Source of the DNA: Methylobacter luteus IMV-B-3098
GTDB lineage: Bacteria > Pseudomonadota > Gammaproteobacteria > Methylococcales > Methylomonadaceae
NCBI RefSeq assembly: GCF_000427625.1
Contig: NZ_KE386569.1
Coordinates: forward strand, 621,376-685,375
Direction: 5' to 3'
Length of the DNA stretch: 64,000 bases
Below are positions 45,943-56,337 of the stretch, one piece after another (the stretch's first letter is position 1; each line of letters begins with the position of its first letter). Below the pieces are notes generated by a model, which saw only the letters and a list, made by a program, of their open reading frames with translations, was not told the origin of the DNA and did not search any database. The position numbers and the translations under genes were made by a program.

Positions 45943-45948
45943 TATAAT
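45943..45948 (+). promoter_or_regulatory. Consensus -10 box of the ftsK promoter
   Basis: TATAAT lies 38 bp before the ftsK ATG in the 192-bp trxB/ftsK spacer. The -35 region 17 bp upstream reads TGTAAA, which is poor. Confidence 0.45.
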
Positions 45949-45985
45949 TATGTTTTATTAGAAATATTATCTGACGAGTTATTAC

Positions 45986-48358
45986 ATGGCTGCTGTGATG
46001 GAAGAAAAAACTTTTCGGGGTTTGCGCGAGGTCGCCTTACTGGGGTTTTCAGCTGGCGCATTATTCTTTCTAATTTCGCTGATCACTTTTAGCAATGAGG
46101 ATGCCGGCTGGTCGCATAGCGGCGCGGCACAAACAGTCACTAACGCATGCGGCGTCGTCGGGGCCTGGCTTTCTGATTTTGCTCTCAGTATTTTTGGTTT
46201 AACCGCCTATCTGTTTCCGGCCATGATCTCCTGGTATGGTTATCTGATATACAGACAGGGCACGTCAACAGGCAGCAAAGTCATTGCGGCACTGCGCTGG
46301 TCAGGACTTCTGGCCACCATTGTTTCGGGAGCGGCTTTATTTTATTTGCATCTGTTAAGAGTCAGGATTGAATTGCCGGGCAGCACAGGAGGCATTTTAG
46401 GCCAGGAGACCGGGGATGCTTTGCTGATTGTATTTGGTAATTCAGGTACGACTTTATTCCTATTAGTCGTATTATTGGCTGGCGTTACGCTGTTCACTGG
46501 GCTGTCCTGGATAACGTTGCTTGATATGATCGGTAAATCCACAGTCATACTCTGCCGTTTTCTAGGGCTTAAAATCATGAGTCTCTGGCAGATGAGCCCG
46601 CTCAATCGGATTGAAATATCAGTGAAACCTTCCTCTCGGGTTCAGGCGCCTGAGTTTCCCGCTGAGAAATCTGAGGTTAAGAAAAAGCCCAAGATGAAAA
46701 TGTTGCCTGCGATCGAAGCAGTGCCCGTTATTGAAAAGACTGTGGGAAAAGCTGTACCTATTCTTGAAAAGGCGGAAATAGCCATCTTTGAAAAGGTTGA
46801 AAAAACAAGCAAAGTAAAAAAACAGCAGCCTACCGATTTTTCTATTGCTGGCGAAGGTGTATTGCCACCTTTAACGCTATTGGATGAGCGTGATACGCGC
46901 GTTAAGGGTTACTCCGACAGCGACCTGGAGGAAATGTCAAGACTGGTCGAGAATATTCTTGAGGACTTTAATGTCGTCGTGGAAGTCGTCGGCGTGCTGC
47001 CAGGTCCCGTTATTACGCGGTTTGAATTGCAGCCGGCTGCCGGCGTTAAAGTCAGCCGCATCAGCGGTCTGTCCAAGGATCTGGCGCGGGCTTTGTCAGT
47101 GACCAGTGTGCGCATTGTCGAAGTGATTCCGGGCAAATCGGTTATCGGCCTTGAAATTCCGAATCGCGAACGCGAAATGGTGACCTTGCGCGAACTGCTG
47201 GCCTCAAAGAATTTTGAAAAATCGAAATCCCTGCTGACGTTGGCTATGGGTAAGGATATTTCAGGTGCACCTGTCGTCGCCGATCTCGGCAAAATGCCCC
47301 ATGCCCTGGTGGCCGGTACGACAGGCTCGGGAAAATCGGTCGCGATCAACACCATGATTCTCAGCCTGCTCTATAAAGCGACACCGGCGCAGGTGCGCAT
47401 GATCATGATCGATCCCAAAATGCTGGAATTGTCAGTGTATGAAGGCATTCCCCATTTACTGACGCCCGTCGTGACCGACATGAAAGAGGCCAGCAACGCC
47501 TTGCGCTGGGCCGTTGCCGAAATGGAGCGGCGCTACAAGTTGATGTCCAAGATGGGCGTCAGGAACCTGGCCGGCTTCAACCAGCTGATTGAAGACGCCG
47601 AGGCTCGGGGAGAGACCATCAGAGACCCGATGTTCCAACTGGTCAGAGAACTCGAAGAAGGGGAGGAGTTTCCGATATTAACAACGTTGCCGAGCATCGT
47701 CATCGTCATCGACGAATTGGCCGACATGATGATGATTGTCGGCAAGAAGGTCGAAGAACTGATCGCGCGTCTGGCCCAGAAAGCCAGGGCCGCCGGCATC
47801 CATTTGATTCTGGCGACCCAGCGCCCGTCGGTTGACGTGCTGACCGGCCTGATTAAGGCCAACGTGCCGACGCGAATTTCATTTCAGGTTTCATCAAGGA
47901 TCGATTCGCGCACGATTCTCGACCAGGGCGGGGCCGAAGCTCTGTTGGGTAATGGCGACATGCTGTTTTTGCCATCCGGCACCAGTATTCCGATTCGGGC
48001 TCATGGTGCGTTTGTCGATGACCATGAAGTTCATCGGGTCGTCGAATTTTTGAAGAAAACGGCTCCCGCCAATTACCTGGATGAAATCACGCGCGAATCG
48101 TCCGATTCCAGTGATGGCTTCAGCATGGGTGGCGGTGGTGGCGGTGGCGGCGCGGAGACTGATCCGCTGTATGATGAGGCTGTGCAGTTTGTCACCGAAT
48201 CGCGCAAGGCCTCGATTTCCAGTGTGCAGCGGCGCTTCAAGGTCGGCTATAACCGCGCCGCCACCATGATCGAGGATATGGAAGCGGCCGGCGTTGTCAG
48301 TCCGGCCGAGTCCAATGGCTCAAGAGTCGTACTGGCGCCGCCTCCGGTCAAGGATTGA
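45986..48358 (+). CDS. ftsK: DNA translocase FtsK
   Basis: This 790-residue protein couples septation to chromosome dimer resolution. The N-terminal domain has four membrane segments (about 15-190), the linker is short and Lys/Glu/Pro-rich (about 210-290, versus over 600 in E. coli), and the motor has Walker [13 protein letters not shown] near residue 445 and Walker [13 protein letters not shown]. The C-terminal gamma winged helix ([28 protein letters not shown]) reads KOPS sites and is preceded by an eight-Gly linker. A small membrane-protein gene follows immediately. Confidence 0.96.
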   Translation: MAAVMEEKTFRGLREVALLGFSAGALFFLISLITFSNEDAGWSHSGAAQTVTNACGVVGAWLSDFALSIFGLTAYLFPAMISWYGYLIYRQGTSTGSKVIAALRWSGLLATIVSGAALFYLHLLRVRIELPGSTGGILGQETGDALLIVFGNSGTTLFLLVVLLAGVTLFTGLSWITLLDMIGKSTVILCRFLGLKIMSLWQMSPLNRIEISVKPSSRVQAPEFPAEKSEVKKKPKMKMLPAIEAVPVIEKTVGKAVPILEKAEIAIFEKVEKTSKVKKQQPTDFSIAGEGVLPPLTLLDERDTRVKGYSDSDLEEMSRLVENILEDFNVVVEVVGVLPGPVITRFELQPAAGVKVSRISGLSKDLARALSVTSVRIVEVIPGKSVIGLEIPNREREMVTLRELLASKNFEKSKSLLTLAMGKDISGAPVVADLGKMPHALVAGTTGSGKSVAINTMILSLLYKATPAQVRMIMIDPKMLELSVYEGIPHLLTPVVTDMKEASNALRWAVAEMERRYKLMSKMGVRNLAGFNQLIEDAEARGETIRDPMFQLVRELEEGEEFPILTTLPSIVIVIDELADMMMIVGKKVEELIARLAQKARAAGIHLILATQRPSVDVLTGLIKANVPTRISFQVSSRIDSRTILDQGGAEALLGNGDMLFLPSGTSIPIRAHGAFVDDHEVHRVVEFLKKTAPANYLDEITRESSDSSDGFSMGGGGGGGGAETDPLYDEAVQFVTESRKASISSVQRRFKVGYNRAATMIEDMEAAGVVSPAESNGSRVVLAPPPVKD

Positions 48359-48360
48359 TG

Positions 48361-48564
48361 ATGAATCTTGCCATCATCGGTGTCGCCATGGTGACTATTG
48401 CCGTCATTGGCGGCGTTCTTTTTGTCAAACGGCACACCGAACAATCGCAAACACAAGTAAAGATGGTGCTTTTCGGGCTTTACTTCTGGGGGCTCATTTT
48501 TGTGCAAATAATTATTTTGGCATTGGCCAATGCCCTGAATCAGAAATTTCATTTTTTCCAATGA
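48361..48564 (+). CDS. Small two-helix membrane protein, function unknown
   Basis: From the ATG at 48361 this encodes 67 residues: helix 1 (LAIIGVAMVTIAVIGGVLFV), a basic/Gln loop (KRHTEQSQTQVKM) and helix 2 (VLFGLYFWGLIFVQIIILALA). An ATG at 48358 that overlaps the ftsK TGA is also possible. AAGGAT at 48350-48355 serves as ribosome site. It is not recognised as any family. Its position makes cotranscription with ftsK nearly certain, so it may act in division or membrane stress. Confidence 0.7.
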   Translation: MNLAIIGVAMVTIAVIGGVLFVKRHTEQSQTQVKMVLFGLYFWGLIFVQIIILALANALNQKFHFFQ

Positions 48565-48696
48565 ATGTGAGGCGACTTCGCTTAAAACGCCTAATTTTGG
48601 CAGTCGCCTTAATGCGATTGATTTGAATTATAAAACCCCGAACGACTTGGACAGATATTTGCTCCTCGGCAACTGCTCCTGCGTTGCTCTACTACA

Positions 48697-48756
48697 CGCC
48701 ATCCATGGCGTTATGCAATATCTGCATTCACTCCATCCATGCAGTTCATGCAGGAG
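48697..48756. repeat. Palindrome-rich element (CATCCATG/ATGCAGG type)
   Basis: The palindrome CGCCATCCATGGCG (48697-48710) is followed by CTGCAT...ATGCAG (48722-48744) and another ATGCAGGAGG (48748-48757). CCATCCATG occurs twice. This nested arrangement is typical of dispersed intergenic elements; copies elsewhere were not found in this window. Confidence 0.45.
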
Positions 48757-48832
48757 GTAGGTGCCCTATCGAATAAGCCCCATGTGTGGCGAATCCAGAG
48801 AAATGACGAGACATCTCCTGCCTTTTTAAAGT

Positions 48833-48859
48833 CTTCGTGAACTTCGTGTTCTTCGAGGT
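48833..48859. repeat. Three imperfect 9-bp repeats (CTTCGTGAA type)
   Basis: CTTCGTGAA, CTTCGTGTT and CTTCGAGGT follow one another without gaps, then an A-run. Similar CTTCGTG-phased sequence is often seen between genes in unrelated bacterial genomes; here it lies 30-55 bp downstream of ppdK. Confidence 0.45.
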
Positions 48860-48887
48860 TAAAAAAACTCAAAATAACAATGGCTGA

Positions 48888-51650
48888 TCAATCGCACGAC
48901 TCCTCACTTTCCCTGTAGTCAGTCTCCAGCAGTTTTGCATGCGCGGCGGCGAGCCTTGCGACTGGTATGCGCGGTGCCGAGCAGGAGACATAATCCAGTT
49001 CGATATAGTGGCAAAAACGGATGGACTGGGGATGCCCGGCCTGTTCACCACAGATGCCGATTTTGATATTGGACCGGGTTTTGCGGCCCAGTTCCGCGGT
49101 CATCTTCATTAACTGGCCGACGCCTTTGACATCCAGCACTTCAAACGGGTTATCCTCAAGCAGCCCGACTTCGTTATACAGTGGCAGGAACTTGTTTTCG
49201 GCATCCTCTCGCGAGAAGGAGAAGGTCGCCTGCGTCAAGTCATTGGTGCCGAACGAAAAGAACTCGGCGACTTCCGCCAGTTGCCCGGCACGCGTACAGG
49301 CGCGCACCGTCTCGATCATGGTGCCGAATTTGAAATTCAGTTTGAGACCATAGCCGGCTTCAATTTCCTGCTGTATGGCGATGACATACTCTCTGACTCG
49401 TCTCAGCTCCTGTGCGGTAATGACTTGCGGGACCATGATCTCCGGAGCGATGCTAAGCCCTTGCTGAATGCAGAGGGCGGCGGCTTCGAGGATGGAACGG
49501 ATCTGCATCTGGTAAATTTCAGGATAAGACATGCCCAGGCGCACGCCGCGATGGCCAAGCATCGGATTGACTTCGTACAAATCGCGGACTTTTTTCAGCA
49601 TCAACTGCTTTTTGGCGATGGTTTTGCGAATGGCATCCTTGCCAAGAAGATTGAACGGTGCCGGCAGTTCATCATGTTCGCCCAGCATCTCCAATGTGAC
49701 ACGCTGACCTTTGGCAATAATTTCATACTGCTGGAGCGCCTGTATTTCGTCCTTTAACTGTTGCTCATTAGGCAGAAATTCATGCATGGGCGGATCGAGC
49801 AGGCGTACCGTGACCGGGAGAGGCGCCATAACCGTAAACAGCTGCACAAAGTCCTCCCGTTGTATCGGGAACAGTTTTTTCAATGCGGCTTCGCGGCTTT
49901 TTTGATTATCGGCCAGTATCATATCGATAACCAGCGGCAAGCGGTCCTTGGCATTGAACATCCGTTCCGTGCGGCATAACCCGATGCCGGCGGCGCCGTA
50001 ATCGATGGCCAGGCGCGCGCCGGCCGGCGTATCGACATTGGCATATACCTTCAATTCCGCGTAGTGATCGGCCCAGGATAATAAGGTTTGGAGATCACCG
50101 GAAAAAGACGGCGTGATAGTTGGGATCTCGCCCAGATAAATCAAGCCGGAGCCACCATCAATGGTGATGATGTCGCCTTCCTGTATGTGGACATTGCCGA
50201 CCATGGCCTGGCGTGACCTGACATCGATCTTGATATCCTCGGCGCCGGCTACGCAGGCTTTGCCCATGCCGCGCGCGACCACCGCGGCGTGAGAAGTTTT
50301 GCCGCCCCGGCTGGTCAGTATGCCCTGGGCGGCAAAAAAGCCGTGGATGTCCTCAGGTCTAGTTTCCTCGCGCAGCAGGATGACTTTTTCGCCGGCACGA
50401 CCCATCATTTCGGCAATATTCGCATCAAATACACATTTGCCGCAGGCAGCGCCCGGCGATGCCGGCAGTCCCTGTGTCAGCGCGGGTATCTTGTTGTTCG
50501 GGTCCAGTTGCGGATGCAGCAATTGCTCCAGCAATTCCGGATCAATGCGCAATAGCGCCCGTTCCTTGTCGATCAGTCCTTCATTGGTCATTTCGACCGA
50601 GGTTCTGACCATGGCGGCGGCATTCATTTTGCCATTGCGGGTTTGCAGGCAGTAAAGCACGCCACGCTCTATCGTGTACTCATAGTCCTGAACTTCGCGG
50701 TAATGGCTTTCGAGTTTGTCGCGCAGTTCAACCAGCTGCCGATACATATCCGGCATTTCCGTGGCCAGTTCCTGAACCGGCTTGGGCGTGCGGATGCCGG
50801 CGACGACATCCTCACCCTGGGCATTGACCAGATACTCGCCGTACATTTCATTGGCGCCGGTGCCCGGATTGCGCGTAAAGCCGACGCCGGTCGCGCAATC
50901 ATTGCCCATGTTGCCGAACACCATCGCCACGATATTCACGGCCGTGCCATTTGCCATTGCCGGCGTGATGCGGAATTCGCGCCGGTAATCGACCGCGCGT
51001 TTGCCCATCCAGGAATTGAATACGGCTTTAATGGACAGTTCCAGCTGTTCATACACGTCTTCGGGAAACGGCCGGCCGGTCTCATCGCGCACCACCTGTA
51101 AAAACAGTTCGCAGATTTGTTTCAGGTGGCCGGCGTCCAGATCTGTATCGGCCTTGATGCCGGCCTGTTTCTTGATATTGTCGAAATGCACATCGAACTT
51201 TTCATCGGCTATACCCAACGCAACTTTGCCGAACAGCTGAATAAAGCGTCGATAGGCATCAAAGCCGAAACGCGGATCTTGCGTTTCTTCTATTAGCGCT
51301 TCCAATGTGGTTTGGTTCAAACCCAGATTCAGGATCGTATCCATCATGCCCGGCATGGACATCGCCGACCCGGAGCGTACCGAAATCAGCAATGGTCTGA
51401 CCGGCGCGCCGAATTTCTTGCCTGTCGCCTGTTCAACTACACGCGTCTGCAGCTTGACTTCATCCATTAAGCCAGGAGGCAGTTGCTGATTTTTCAGGTA
51501 ATCCAGGCAGGCTTCCGTCGTGATGACGAATCCTGGGGGCACATTCAGGCCGATCTGGGTCATCTCGCAAAGATTGGCGCCTTTGCCGCCTAACAACACC
51601 TTATTTTTACCGTCGCCTTCGTGAAAAGAATAAATGTATCGAGTTGTCAT
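48888..51650 (-). CDS. ppdK: Pyruvate, phosphate dikinase
   Basis: This 920-residue enzyme interconverts pyruvate, ATP and Pi with PEP, AMP and PPi. The N-terminal ATP-grasp domain starts YIYSFHEGDGKNKVLLGGKGANL. The phospho-histidine is in GGKTSHAAVVARGMGKACVAG, and the PEP-binding barrel ends with the catalytic Cys motif KIGICGEQAGHP. ATG at 51650 follows GGGAGC. Together with Ppa and PckA it points to PPi-linked carbon flow at the PEP node. The HDAC gene is immediately upstream (33 bp). Confidence 0.96.
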   Translation of the reverse strand: MTTRYIYSFHEGDGKNKVLLGGKGANLCEMTQIGLNVPPGFVITTEACLDYLKNQQLPPGLMDEVKLQTRVVEQATGKKFGAPVRPLLISVRSGSAMSMPGMMDTILNLGLNQTTLEALIEETQDPRFGFDAYRRFIQLFGKVALGIADEKFDVHFDNIKKQAGIKADTDLDAGHLKQICELFLQVVRDETGRPFPEDVYEQLELSIKAVFNSWMGKRAVDYRREFRITPAMANGTAVNIVAMVFGNMGNDCATGVGFTRNPGTGANEMYGEYLVNAQGEDVVAGIRTPKPVQELATEMPDMYRQLVELRDKLESHYREVQDYEYTIERGVLYCLQTRNGKMNAAAMVRTSVEMTNEGLIDKERALLRIDPELLEQLLHPQLDPNNKIPALTQGLPASPGAACGKCVFDANIAEMMGRAGEKVILLREETRPEDIHGFFAAQGILTSRGGKTSHAAVVARGMGKACVAGAEDIKIDVRSRQAMVGNVHIQEGDIITIDGGSGLIYLGEIPTITPSFSGDLQTLLSWADHYAELKVYANVDTPAGARLAIDYGAAGIGLCRTERMFNAKDRLPLVIDMILADNQKSREAALKKLFPIQREDFVQLFTVMAPLPVTVRLLDPPMHEFLPNEQQLKDEIQALQQYEIIAKGQRVTLEMLGEHDELPAPFNLLGKDAIRKTIAKKQLMLKKVRDLYEVNPMLGHRGVRLGMSYPEIYQMQIRSILEAAALCIQQGLSIAPEIMVPQVITAQELRRVREYVIAIQQEIEAGYGLKLNFKFGTMIETVRACTRAGQLAEVAEFFSFGTNDLTQATFSFSREDAENKFLPLYNEVGLLEDNPFEVLDVKGVGQLMKMTAELGRKTRSNIKIGICGEQAGHPQSIRFCHYIELDYVSCSAPRIPVARLAAAHAKLLETDYRESEESCD

Positions 51651-51683
51651 GCCTGCTCCCTGAAAAACAGTGAAAATGAGTAG

Positions 51684-52628
51684 TTATTTGCCGGCTTGCA
51701 CCTCGGATGCCAGCAGCGTCTTGACGTGAACAGCGACACTGGCAGCCAGAGCGTTCAGGTTGTAGCCGCCTTCCAGTATTGAAATCATCCTGCCTCCGCA
51801 ATAGATGCCTGCAATCTCCATCAGTTCCTGGGTAAGCCATCGATAATCGTCTTCGACGAGCCTGATCGATGACAGAGGATCGTCCCTGTGCGCATCAAAA
51901 CCCGCTGAAACCAGCAGCAGTTCCGGTTTGAAGGCTCTTAGCGCCGGCAGAATTATCCGGCTGTATTTTTGCCTGAACTCCAGGCCTGACTCGCCGGCGG
52001 CCAGCGGCACGTTAATGATATTGCCGACGCCGGTTTCACTCGGATAGCCCGTGCCGGGATAATGCGGTACTTCATGGCTGGAGGCATAAAGCACGGCGGG
52101 CTGCTCATAAAAAGCCGTCTGCGTGCCGTTGCCGTGATGGACGTCAAAGTCCACGATAGCGATGCGTTTGAGTTGATGATGCGTGCGGGCGTATTCGGCC
52201 GCGATGGCAATATTATTGAACAGGCAAAAGCCCATGGCCCGTTCGGATTCGGCATGATGGCCGGGCGGGCGCACCGCGCAAAATGCATTGTCGGCTTCAT
52301 CGGCCAGGATCCTGTCGACCGCATCGCAGACAGTGCCCACAGCCCGCAAGGCGGCTTTGCCAGAGCCGGGCGAAAGTACCGTATCGGAATCCAGATAACG
52401 CAATCCATGCAGGGGCACGGCATTCAAAATGGCATCGATATGAGCTTGCGTATGGATCAGCCTGATTTGCTGCTCGGTGCCGGGCGGCGGCGACGCCCTG
52501 ATCAAACCCGAAAACTCGGGAGCGGCCAGGGCCTTGGCTATGCTCCTGAGCCGGTCGGCGCTTTCCGGATGATCTATGCCCGTGTCGTGAAGCAGGAAAT
52601 CGGCATGGCTGTAATAAAGTGTCTTCAC
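51684..52628 (-). CDS. Histone-deacetylase-superfamily (AcuC/HdaH-like) amidohydrolase
   Basis: This 314-residue zinc deacetylase has the active-site His pair in RPPGHHAESERAMGFC, metal ligands in VDFDVHHGNGTQ and a later Asp in SAGFDAHRDDPL. Bacterial members remove acetyl groups from polyamines, proteins or acetyl-CoA synthetase. The substrate is unknown, but the ppdK linkage suggests control of a central carbon enzyme. The start is GTG at 52628 behind GAGG. Confidence 0.9.
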   Translation of the reverse strand: MKTLYYSHADFLLHDTGIDHPESADRLRSIAKALAAPEFSGLIRASPPPGTEQQIRLIHTQAHIDAILNAVPLHGLRYLDSDTVLSPGSGKAALRAVGTVCDAVDRILADEADNAFCAVRPPGHHAESERAMGFCLFNNIAIAAEYARTHHQLKRIAIVDFDVHHGNGTQTAFYEQPAVLYASSHEVPHYPGTGYPSETGVGNIINVPLAAGESGLEFRQKYSRIILPALRAFKPELLLVSAGFDAHRDDPLSSIRLVEDDYRWLTQELMEIAGIYCGGRMISILEGGYNLNALAASVAVHVKTLLASEVQAGK

Positions 52629-52703
52629 GACGCCTCGCTTTCAAGAATCTGTTAAAATGACCTTCTTTTCTACCGATTTTCTGATTTATTTACAAGGAGC
52701 ATC

Positions 52704-55274
52704 ATGCTAGATCAATACCGCAAACATGTTGAAGAACGCGCAGCTGAAGGAATAGTTCCGAAACCGTTGAATGCAGAGCAGGTTGCCGGTTTGGTTGAGC
52801 TGATCAAACAGCCGCCGGCAGGCGAAGAGGCGTTTCTGCTCGATTTGCTGGCCAATCGCGTGCCGCCCGGTGTTGATGAAGCTGCTTACGTCAAGGCCGG
52901 TTTTCTGGCCGCTATCGCCAAAGGCGAAGTGATCTCACCGATACTCGATGCCGCCAGGGCCACCGAACTGCTGGGTACGATGCTGGGCGGCTACAATATC
53001 GCGCCGCTGATCGAATTGCTCGATAACAAGGCCCTGGCGCCGATTGCCGCCAAGGCGCTTTCGCATACCTTGCTGATATTCGACGCCTTCCATGACGTGC
53101 AGGAAAAAGCCGAAGCCGGCAATGAATTCGCCCAACAGGTGCTCAAATCATGGGCCGAGGCCGAATGGTTTACCAGCAAGCCCGAGGTGCCTGAAAAACT
53201 GACCGTGACAGTATTCAAAGTCACCGGTGAAACCAATACCGACGACCTGTCGCCGGCGCCTGATGCCTGGTCGCGGCCCGATATTCCGCTGCACGCCAAA
53301 GCCATGCTGAAAATGCCCCGGGAGGGCATCTCCAATGCCGAGCAGCAGATCGAAGAACTCAAGCAGAAAGGCTTTCCGGTCGCCTATGTGGGCGATGTGG
53401 TCGGCACCGGCTCATCGCGTAAATCGGCCACCAACTCCGTGTTATGGTTTACCGGCAACGACATTCCGTATGTGCCGAACAAACGCGCCGGCGGCGTCTG
53501 CATCGGCGGCAAGATCGCACCGATTTTCTTCAACACGATGGAAGACTCAGGCGCCTTGCCGTTCGAGTGCGACGTATCGAACATGCACATGGGCGATGTG
53601 ATCGACATTTATCCTTATCAGGGCGTGGTCAAACGCCACGACAGCGATGAAATCATCGCCGAATTCTCGCTCAAGACCGATGTGTTGCTCGATGAAGTTC
53701 GCGCCGGAGGCCGTATCCCGCTGATTATCGGCCGCGGCCTGACCGACAGGGCGCGCAAGGTGCTGGGCTTGACGGCATCGACCGTATTCCGCCGTCCGGG
53801 CAGTCCGGCGGACACCGGCAAAGGCTTTACCCTGGCGCAGAAGATTGTCGGCAAAGCCTGCGGCATGGCCGGCGTGCGGCCCAACACCTATTGCGAGCCG
53901 CACATGACCACTGTCGGCTCCCAGGACACGACCGGCCCCATGACGCGCGATGAGCTGAAAGACTTGGCCTGTCTGGGCTTCTCGGCTGATCTGGTGATGC
54001 AGTCGTTCTGCCATACCGCCGCCTATCCGAAACCGGTTGACGTGGAAATGCAGCATACCTTGCCCGATTTCATCATGAACCGCGGCGGCGTATCCTTGCG
54101 TCCTGGCGACGGCATCATCCATTCCTGGCTGAACCGCATGCTGCTGCCTGACACCGTCGGCACCGGCGGTGATTCGCACACGCGTTTTCCGATCGGCATT
54201 TCGTTCCCGGCCGGCTCCGGCCTGGTCGCTTTCGCGGCGGCTACCGGCGTCATGCCGCTGGATATGCCAGAATCCGTGCTGGTGCGCTTCAAAGGCGAAA
54301 TGCAGCCCGGCATCACCTTGCGCGATCTGGTCAACGCCATTCCGTACACGGCGATTCAGCGCGGTCTGCTGACGGTCGAGAAAAAAGGCAAGAAGAACGT
54401 GTTCTCGGGCCGCATTCTGGAAATCGAAGGCTTGCCGGATCTGAAAGTCGAGCAGGCGTTTGAGTTATCAGACGCTTCGGCCGAACGCTCGGCCGGCGGC
54501 TGTACGATACGTCTCAACGAAGCGCCGATCCGTGAATACATCAATTCCAACATCACGCTGCTGAAATGGATGCTGACCGAAGGGTACGGCGATGCGCGCA
54601 CGATCGAGCGCCGCATCAAGGCCATGCAGGAATGGCTGGACAATCCGGTATTGCTGGAGCCCGATGCCGATGCCGAATACTTCGAAGTCATCGAAATCGA
54701 CCTGAATGAAATCAAGGAGCCGCTCCTGGCCTGCCCGAATGATCCCGATGACATCAGACCGTTGTCGGAAGTCGCCGGCACCAAGATCGACGAAGTCTTT
54801 TTGGGTTCCTGCATGACCAACATTGGCCATTTCCGCGCCGCCGGCAAACTGCTCGATAAGCATGCCGGGCAGCTGCCGACCCAGCTTTGGGTGTCGCCGC
54901 CGACGAAAATGGACCAGTCTCAGCTGACCGAAGAAGGCTATTACGGCATTTTCGGCAAATCCGGCGCGCGCATGGAAATGCCGGGCTGCTCGTTGTGCAT
55001 GGGCAACCAGGCCAGGGTCGCGGACGGCGCGACCGTAGTATCGACCTCCACGCGCAACTTCCCTAACCGTCTGGGCAATAACGCGAACGTCTATCTGGCC
55101 TCGGCGGAATTGGCGGCCGTATGCTCGATCCTGGGCAGAATTCCAACAGTTGAGGAATATATGCAGTTTGCGCGTCAGATCGATGAAACGGCGGCAGATA
55201 CCTACCGCTATCTGAACTTCGACCGGATCAAGGCTTATCGGGAAAAGGCCGAAGCCGTAGAGACAGATAAGTAG
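52704..55274 (+). CDS. acnB: Aconitate hydratase B
   Basis: This 856-residue TCA-cycle enzyme isomerises citrate to isocitrate and can act as an mRNA-binding regulator when its cluster is lost. The N-terminal HEAT-like domain ([21 protein letters not shown]), swivel domain and three 4Fe-4S ligands (C703, C762, C765; [10 protein letters not shown] and CSLCMGNQ) are all present. AAGGAG lies 6 bp before the ATG. A long palindromic element follows the stop by 11 bp. Confidence 0.97.
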   Translation: MLDQYRKHVEERAAEGIVPKPLNAEQVAGLVELIKQPPAGEEAFLLDLLANRVPPGVDEAAYVKAGFLAAIAKGEVISPILDAARATELLGTMLGGYNIAPLIELLDNKALAPIAAKALSHTLLIFDAFHDVQEKAEAGNEFAQQVLKSWAEAEWFTSKPEVPEKLTVTVFKVTGETNTDDLSPAPDAWSRPDIPLHAKAMLKMPREGISNAEQQIEELKQKGFPVAYVGDVVGTGSSRKSATNSVLWFTGNDIPYVPNKRAGGVCIGGKIAPIFFNTMEDSGALPFECDVSNMHMGDVIDIYPYQGVVKRHDSDEIIAEFSLKTDVLLDEVRAGGRIPLIIGRGLTDRARKVLGLTASTVFRRPGSPADTGKGFTLAQKIVGKACGMAGVRPNTYCEPHMTTVGSQDTTGPMTRDELKDLACLGFSADLVMQSFCHTAAYPKPVDVEMQHTLPDFIMNRGGVSLRPGDGIIHSWLNRMLLPDTVGTGGDSHTRFPIGISFPAGSGLVAFAAATGVMPLDMPESVLVRFKGEMQPGITLRDLVNAIPYTAIQRGLLTVEKKGKKNVFSGRILEIEGLPDLKVEQAFELSDASAERSAGGCTIRLNEAPIREYINSNITLLKWMLTEGYGDARTIERRIKAMQEWLDNPVLLEPDADAEYFEVIEIDLNEIKEPLLACPNDPDDIRPLSEVAGTKIDEVFLGSCMTNIGHFRAAGKLLDKHAGQLPTQLWVSPPTKMDQSQLTEEGYYGIFGKSGARMEMPGCSLCMGNQARVADGATVVSTSTRNFPNRLGNNANVYLASAELAAVCSILGRIPTVEEYMQFARQIDETAADTYRYLNFDRIKAYREKAEAVETDK

Positions 55275-55284
55275 CAGATCTTGC

Positions 55285-55351
55285 GTAGGGTACGCATCGC
55301 ATACCTTTTCAGAGTCAACAAACTTTGAAAAGGTATGCGATGCGTACCTAC
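55285..55351. repeat. Long palindromic element / hairpin after acnB
   Basis: Arms of about 30 nt (55285-55315 and 55322-55351) share GTACGCATCGCATACC and the following TTTTCA, with one extra G and one mismatch, around a 6-nt loop. It would form a very stable stem. GTAGGGTACGC-type palindromes are familiar as dispersed intergenic repeats; it may also end acnB transcription. Confidence 0.7.
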
Positions 55352-55380
55352 AGAGTTTAACAGCAGCAAAACGTCCCGAG

Positions 55381-55394
55381 TCGAATTAATTCGA
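55381..55394. repeat. 14-bp perfect palindrome
   Basis: TCGAATTAATTCGA, flanked on the right by CCCTAC, lies between the acnB hairpin and the M28 peptidase stop. With the element above it forms a cluster of palindromes filling the whole 135-bp gap. Confidence 0.6.
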
Positions 55395-55409
55395 CCCTAC
55401 AGCTTGTTA

Positions 55410-56276
55410 TTAACCCGTCAACGAAGCCAACATCAAAAACAAGCCCTGCGTCATTCTGGCAAACGGCTCATAATCGAGCTGATCGGGCGTATCATCGGGC
55501 ATATGGTAATGGGGATACCGGTAAAGCGCCGTATCGGTCACCATAAACGCCTTATAACCGTGCCGCCAGAACGACGAGTGATCGCTCCAGGCGACACCCG
55601 GCACTATGTCCGGCGCCGCAATCGTCTCCAGCGGAAAATCGGTCGATGCGCAAAAGGCTTGGGCGCTTTCAAGCATGGCGCTTCGGGATCTCAGGTTGGA
55701 CACAAAGGCAATGAAGTTGCCCGTATCGGGATAGAAGTACTTAAGCATGGGCGGGTAGGTCTGGCTGCCTGGATTGTCCTTGTAGCAGGCGATGGTTTCC
55801 AGCGCGATCATAAAGCGGATCGGCTCGCGGCGCCGCTTTGCGGCTTTTGCATACACCATGCTGCCCATGTCGTCACCGTAGAAAAAAGGCGGTTCTTCAT
55901 TGACAAAAGCCACGAAACGAAGGCCGATATTGGGCTTCGCCTCGCTGAACAGGCGCGACAGCTCCAACAATGCCGCGATGCCGCTGCCATTGTCGTTGGC
56001 GCCGGGGCTACCGATGACCGAATCATAATGAGCGCCCACCAGAATGTATTCGCGGCTGCGGTTCTTGCCTTCAAGGGTGACTTCAAGATTGGTCCGCTCG
56101 ACTCCTCGATCCAGGTAAACAAGCGGCCGGACCTCATAGCCCTGGTTGCGCCATTCCCCGGCAATATACTGTGCAGCCGCGTCCAATGCTTGCGGATGAA
56201 ATATGTTGCGTTGCCCAATTTCACCAGCAAGCTTATAAACATGCGTTCGTAACCGTTCTTCGGAAATCTCGGCCAT
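55410..56276 (-). CDS. M28-family zinc aminopeptidase-like protein
   Basis: This 288-residue protein has the dizinc co-catalytic pattern of M28: GAHYDSV, GANDNGSGIAALLEL, VNEEPPFF (Glu base), a distant Asp and a C-terminal His (YRYPHYHMPDDTPD). No signal peptide or membrane segment is seen, so it is probably cytoplasmic or poorly exported. The substrate is unknown. It has no strong ribosome site and no operon partner. Confidence 0.88.
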   Translation of the reverse strand: MAEISEERLRTHVYKLAGEIGQRNIFHPQALDAAAQYIAGEWRNQGYEVRPLVYLDRGVERTNLEVTLEGKNRSREYILVGAHYDSVIGSPGANDNGSGIAALLELSRLFSEAKPNIGLRFVAFVNEEPPFFYGDDMGSMVYAKAAKRRREPIRFMIALETIACYKDNPGSQTYPPMLKYFYPDTGNFIAFVSNLRSRSAMLESAQAFCASTDFPLETIAAPDIVPGVAWSDHSSFWRHGYKAFMVTDTALYRYPHYHMPDDTPDQLDYEPFARMTQGLFLMLASLTG

Positions 56277-56337
56277 GCTTTTATGGACAGCGGCAGTGGC
56301 GGTCAGTTTAACTATTTTCTATTGTCGTTAGCATTTG

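Larger units (their letters stand above)
48565..48887. other. Intergenic region with repeat-like DNA
   Basis: This 323-bp gap follows the convergent ftsK unit and ppdK. It contains a long-loop hairpin (AGGCGACT/AGTCGCCT, 48570-48609), a palindrome-rich stretch (48697-48756) and a short phased repeat (48833-48859). Its base pattern differs from the coding flanks and looks like dispersed repeat DNA. No ORF of interest is present. Confidence 0.5.
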
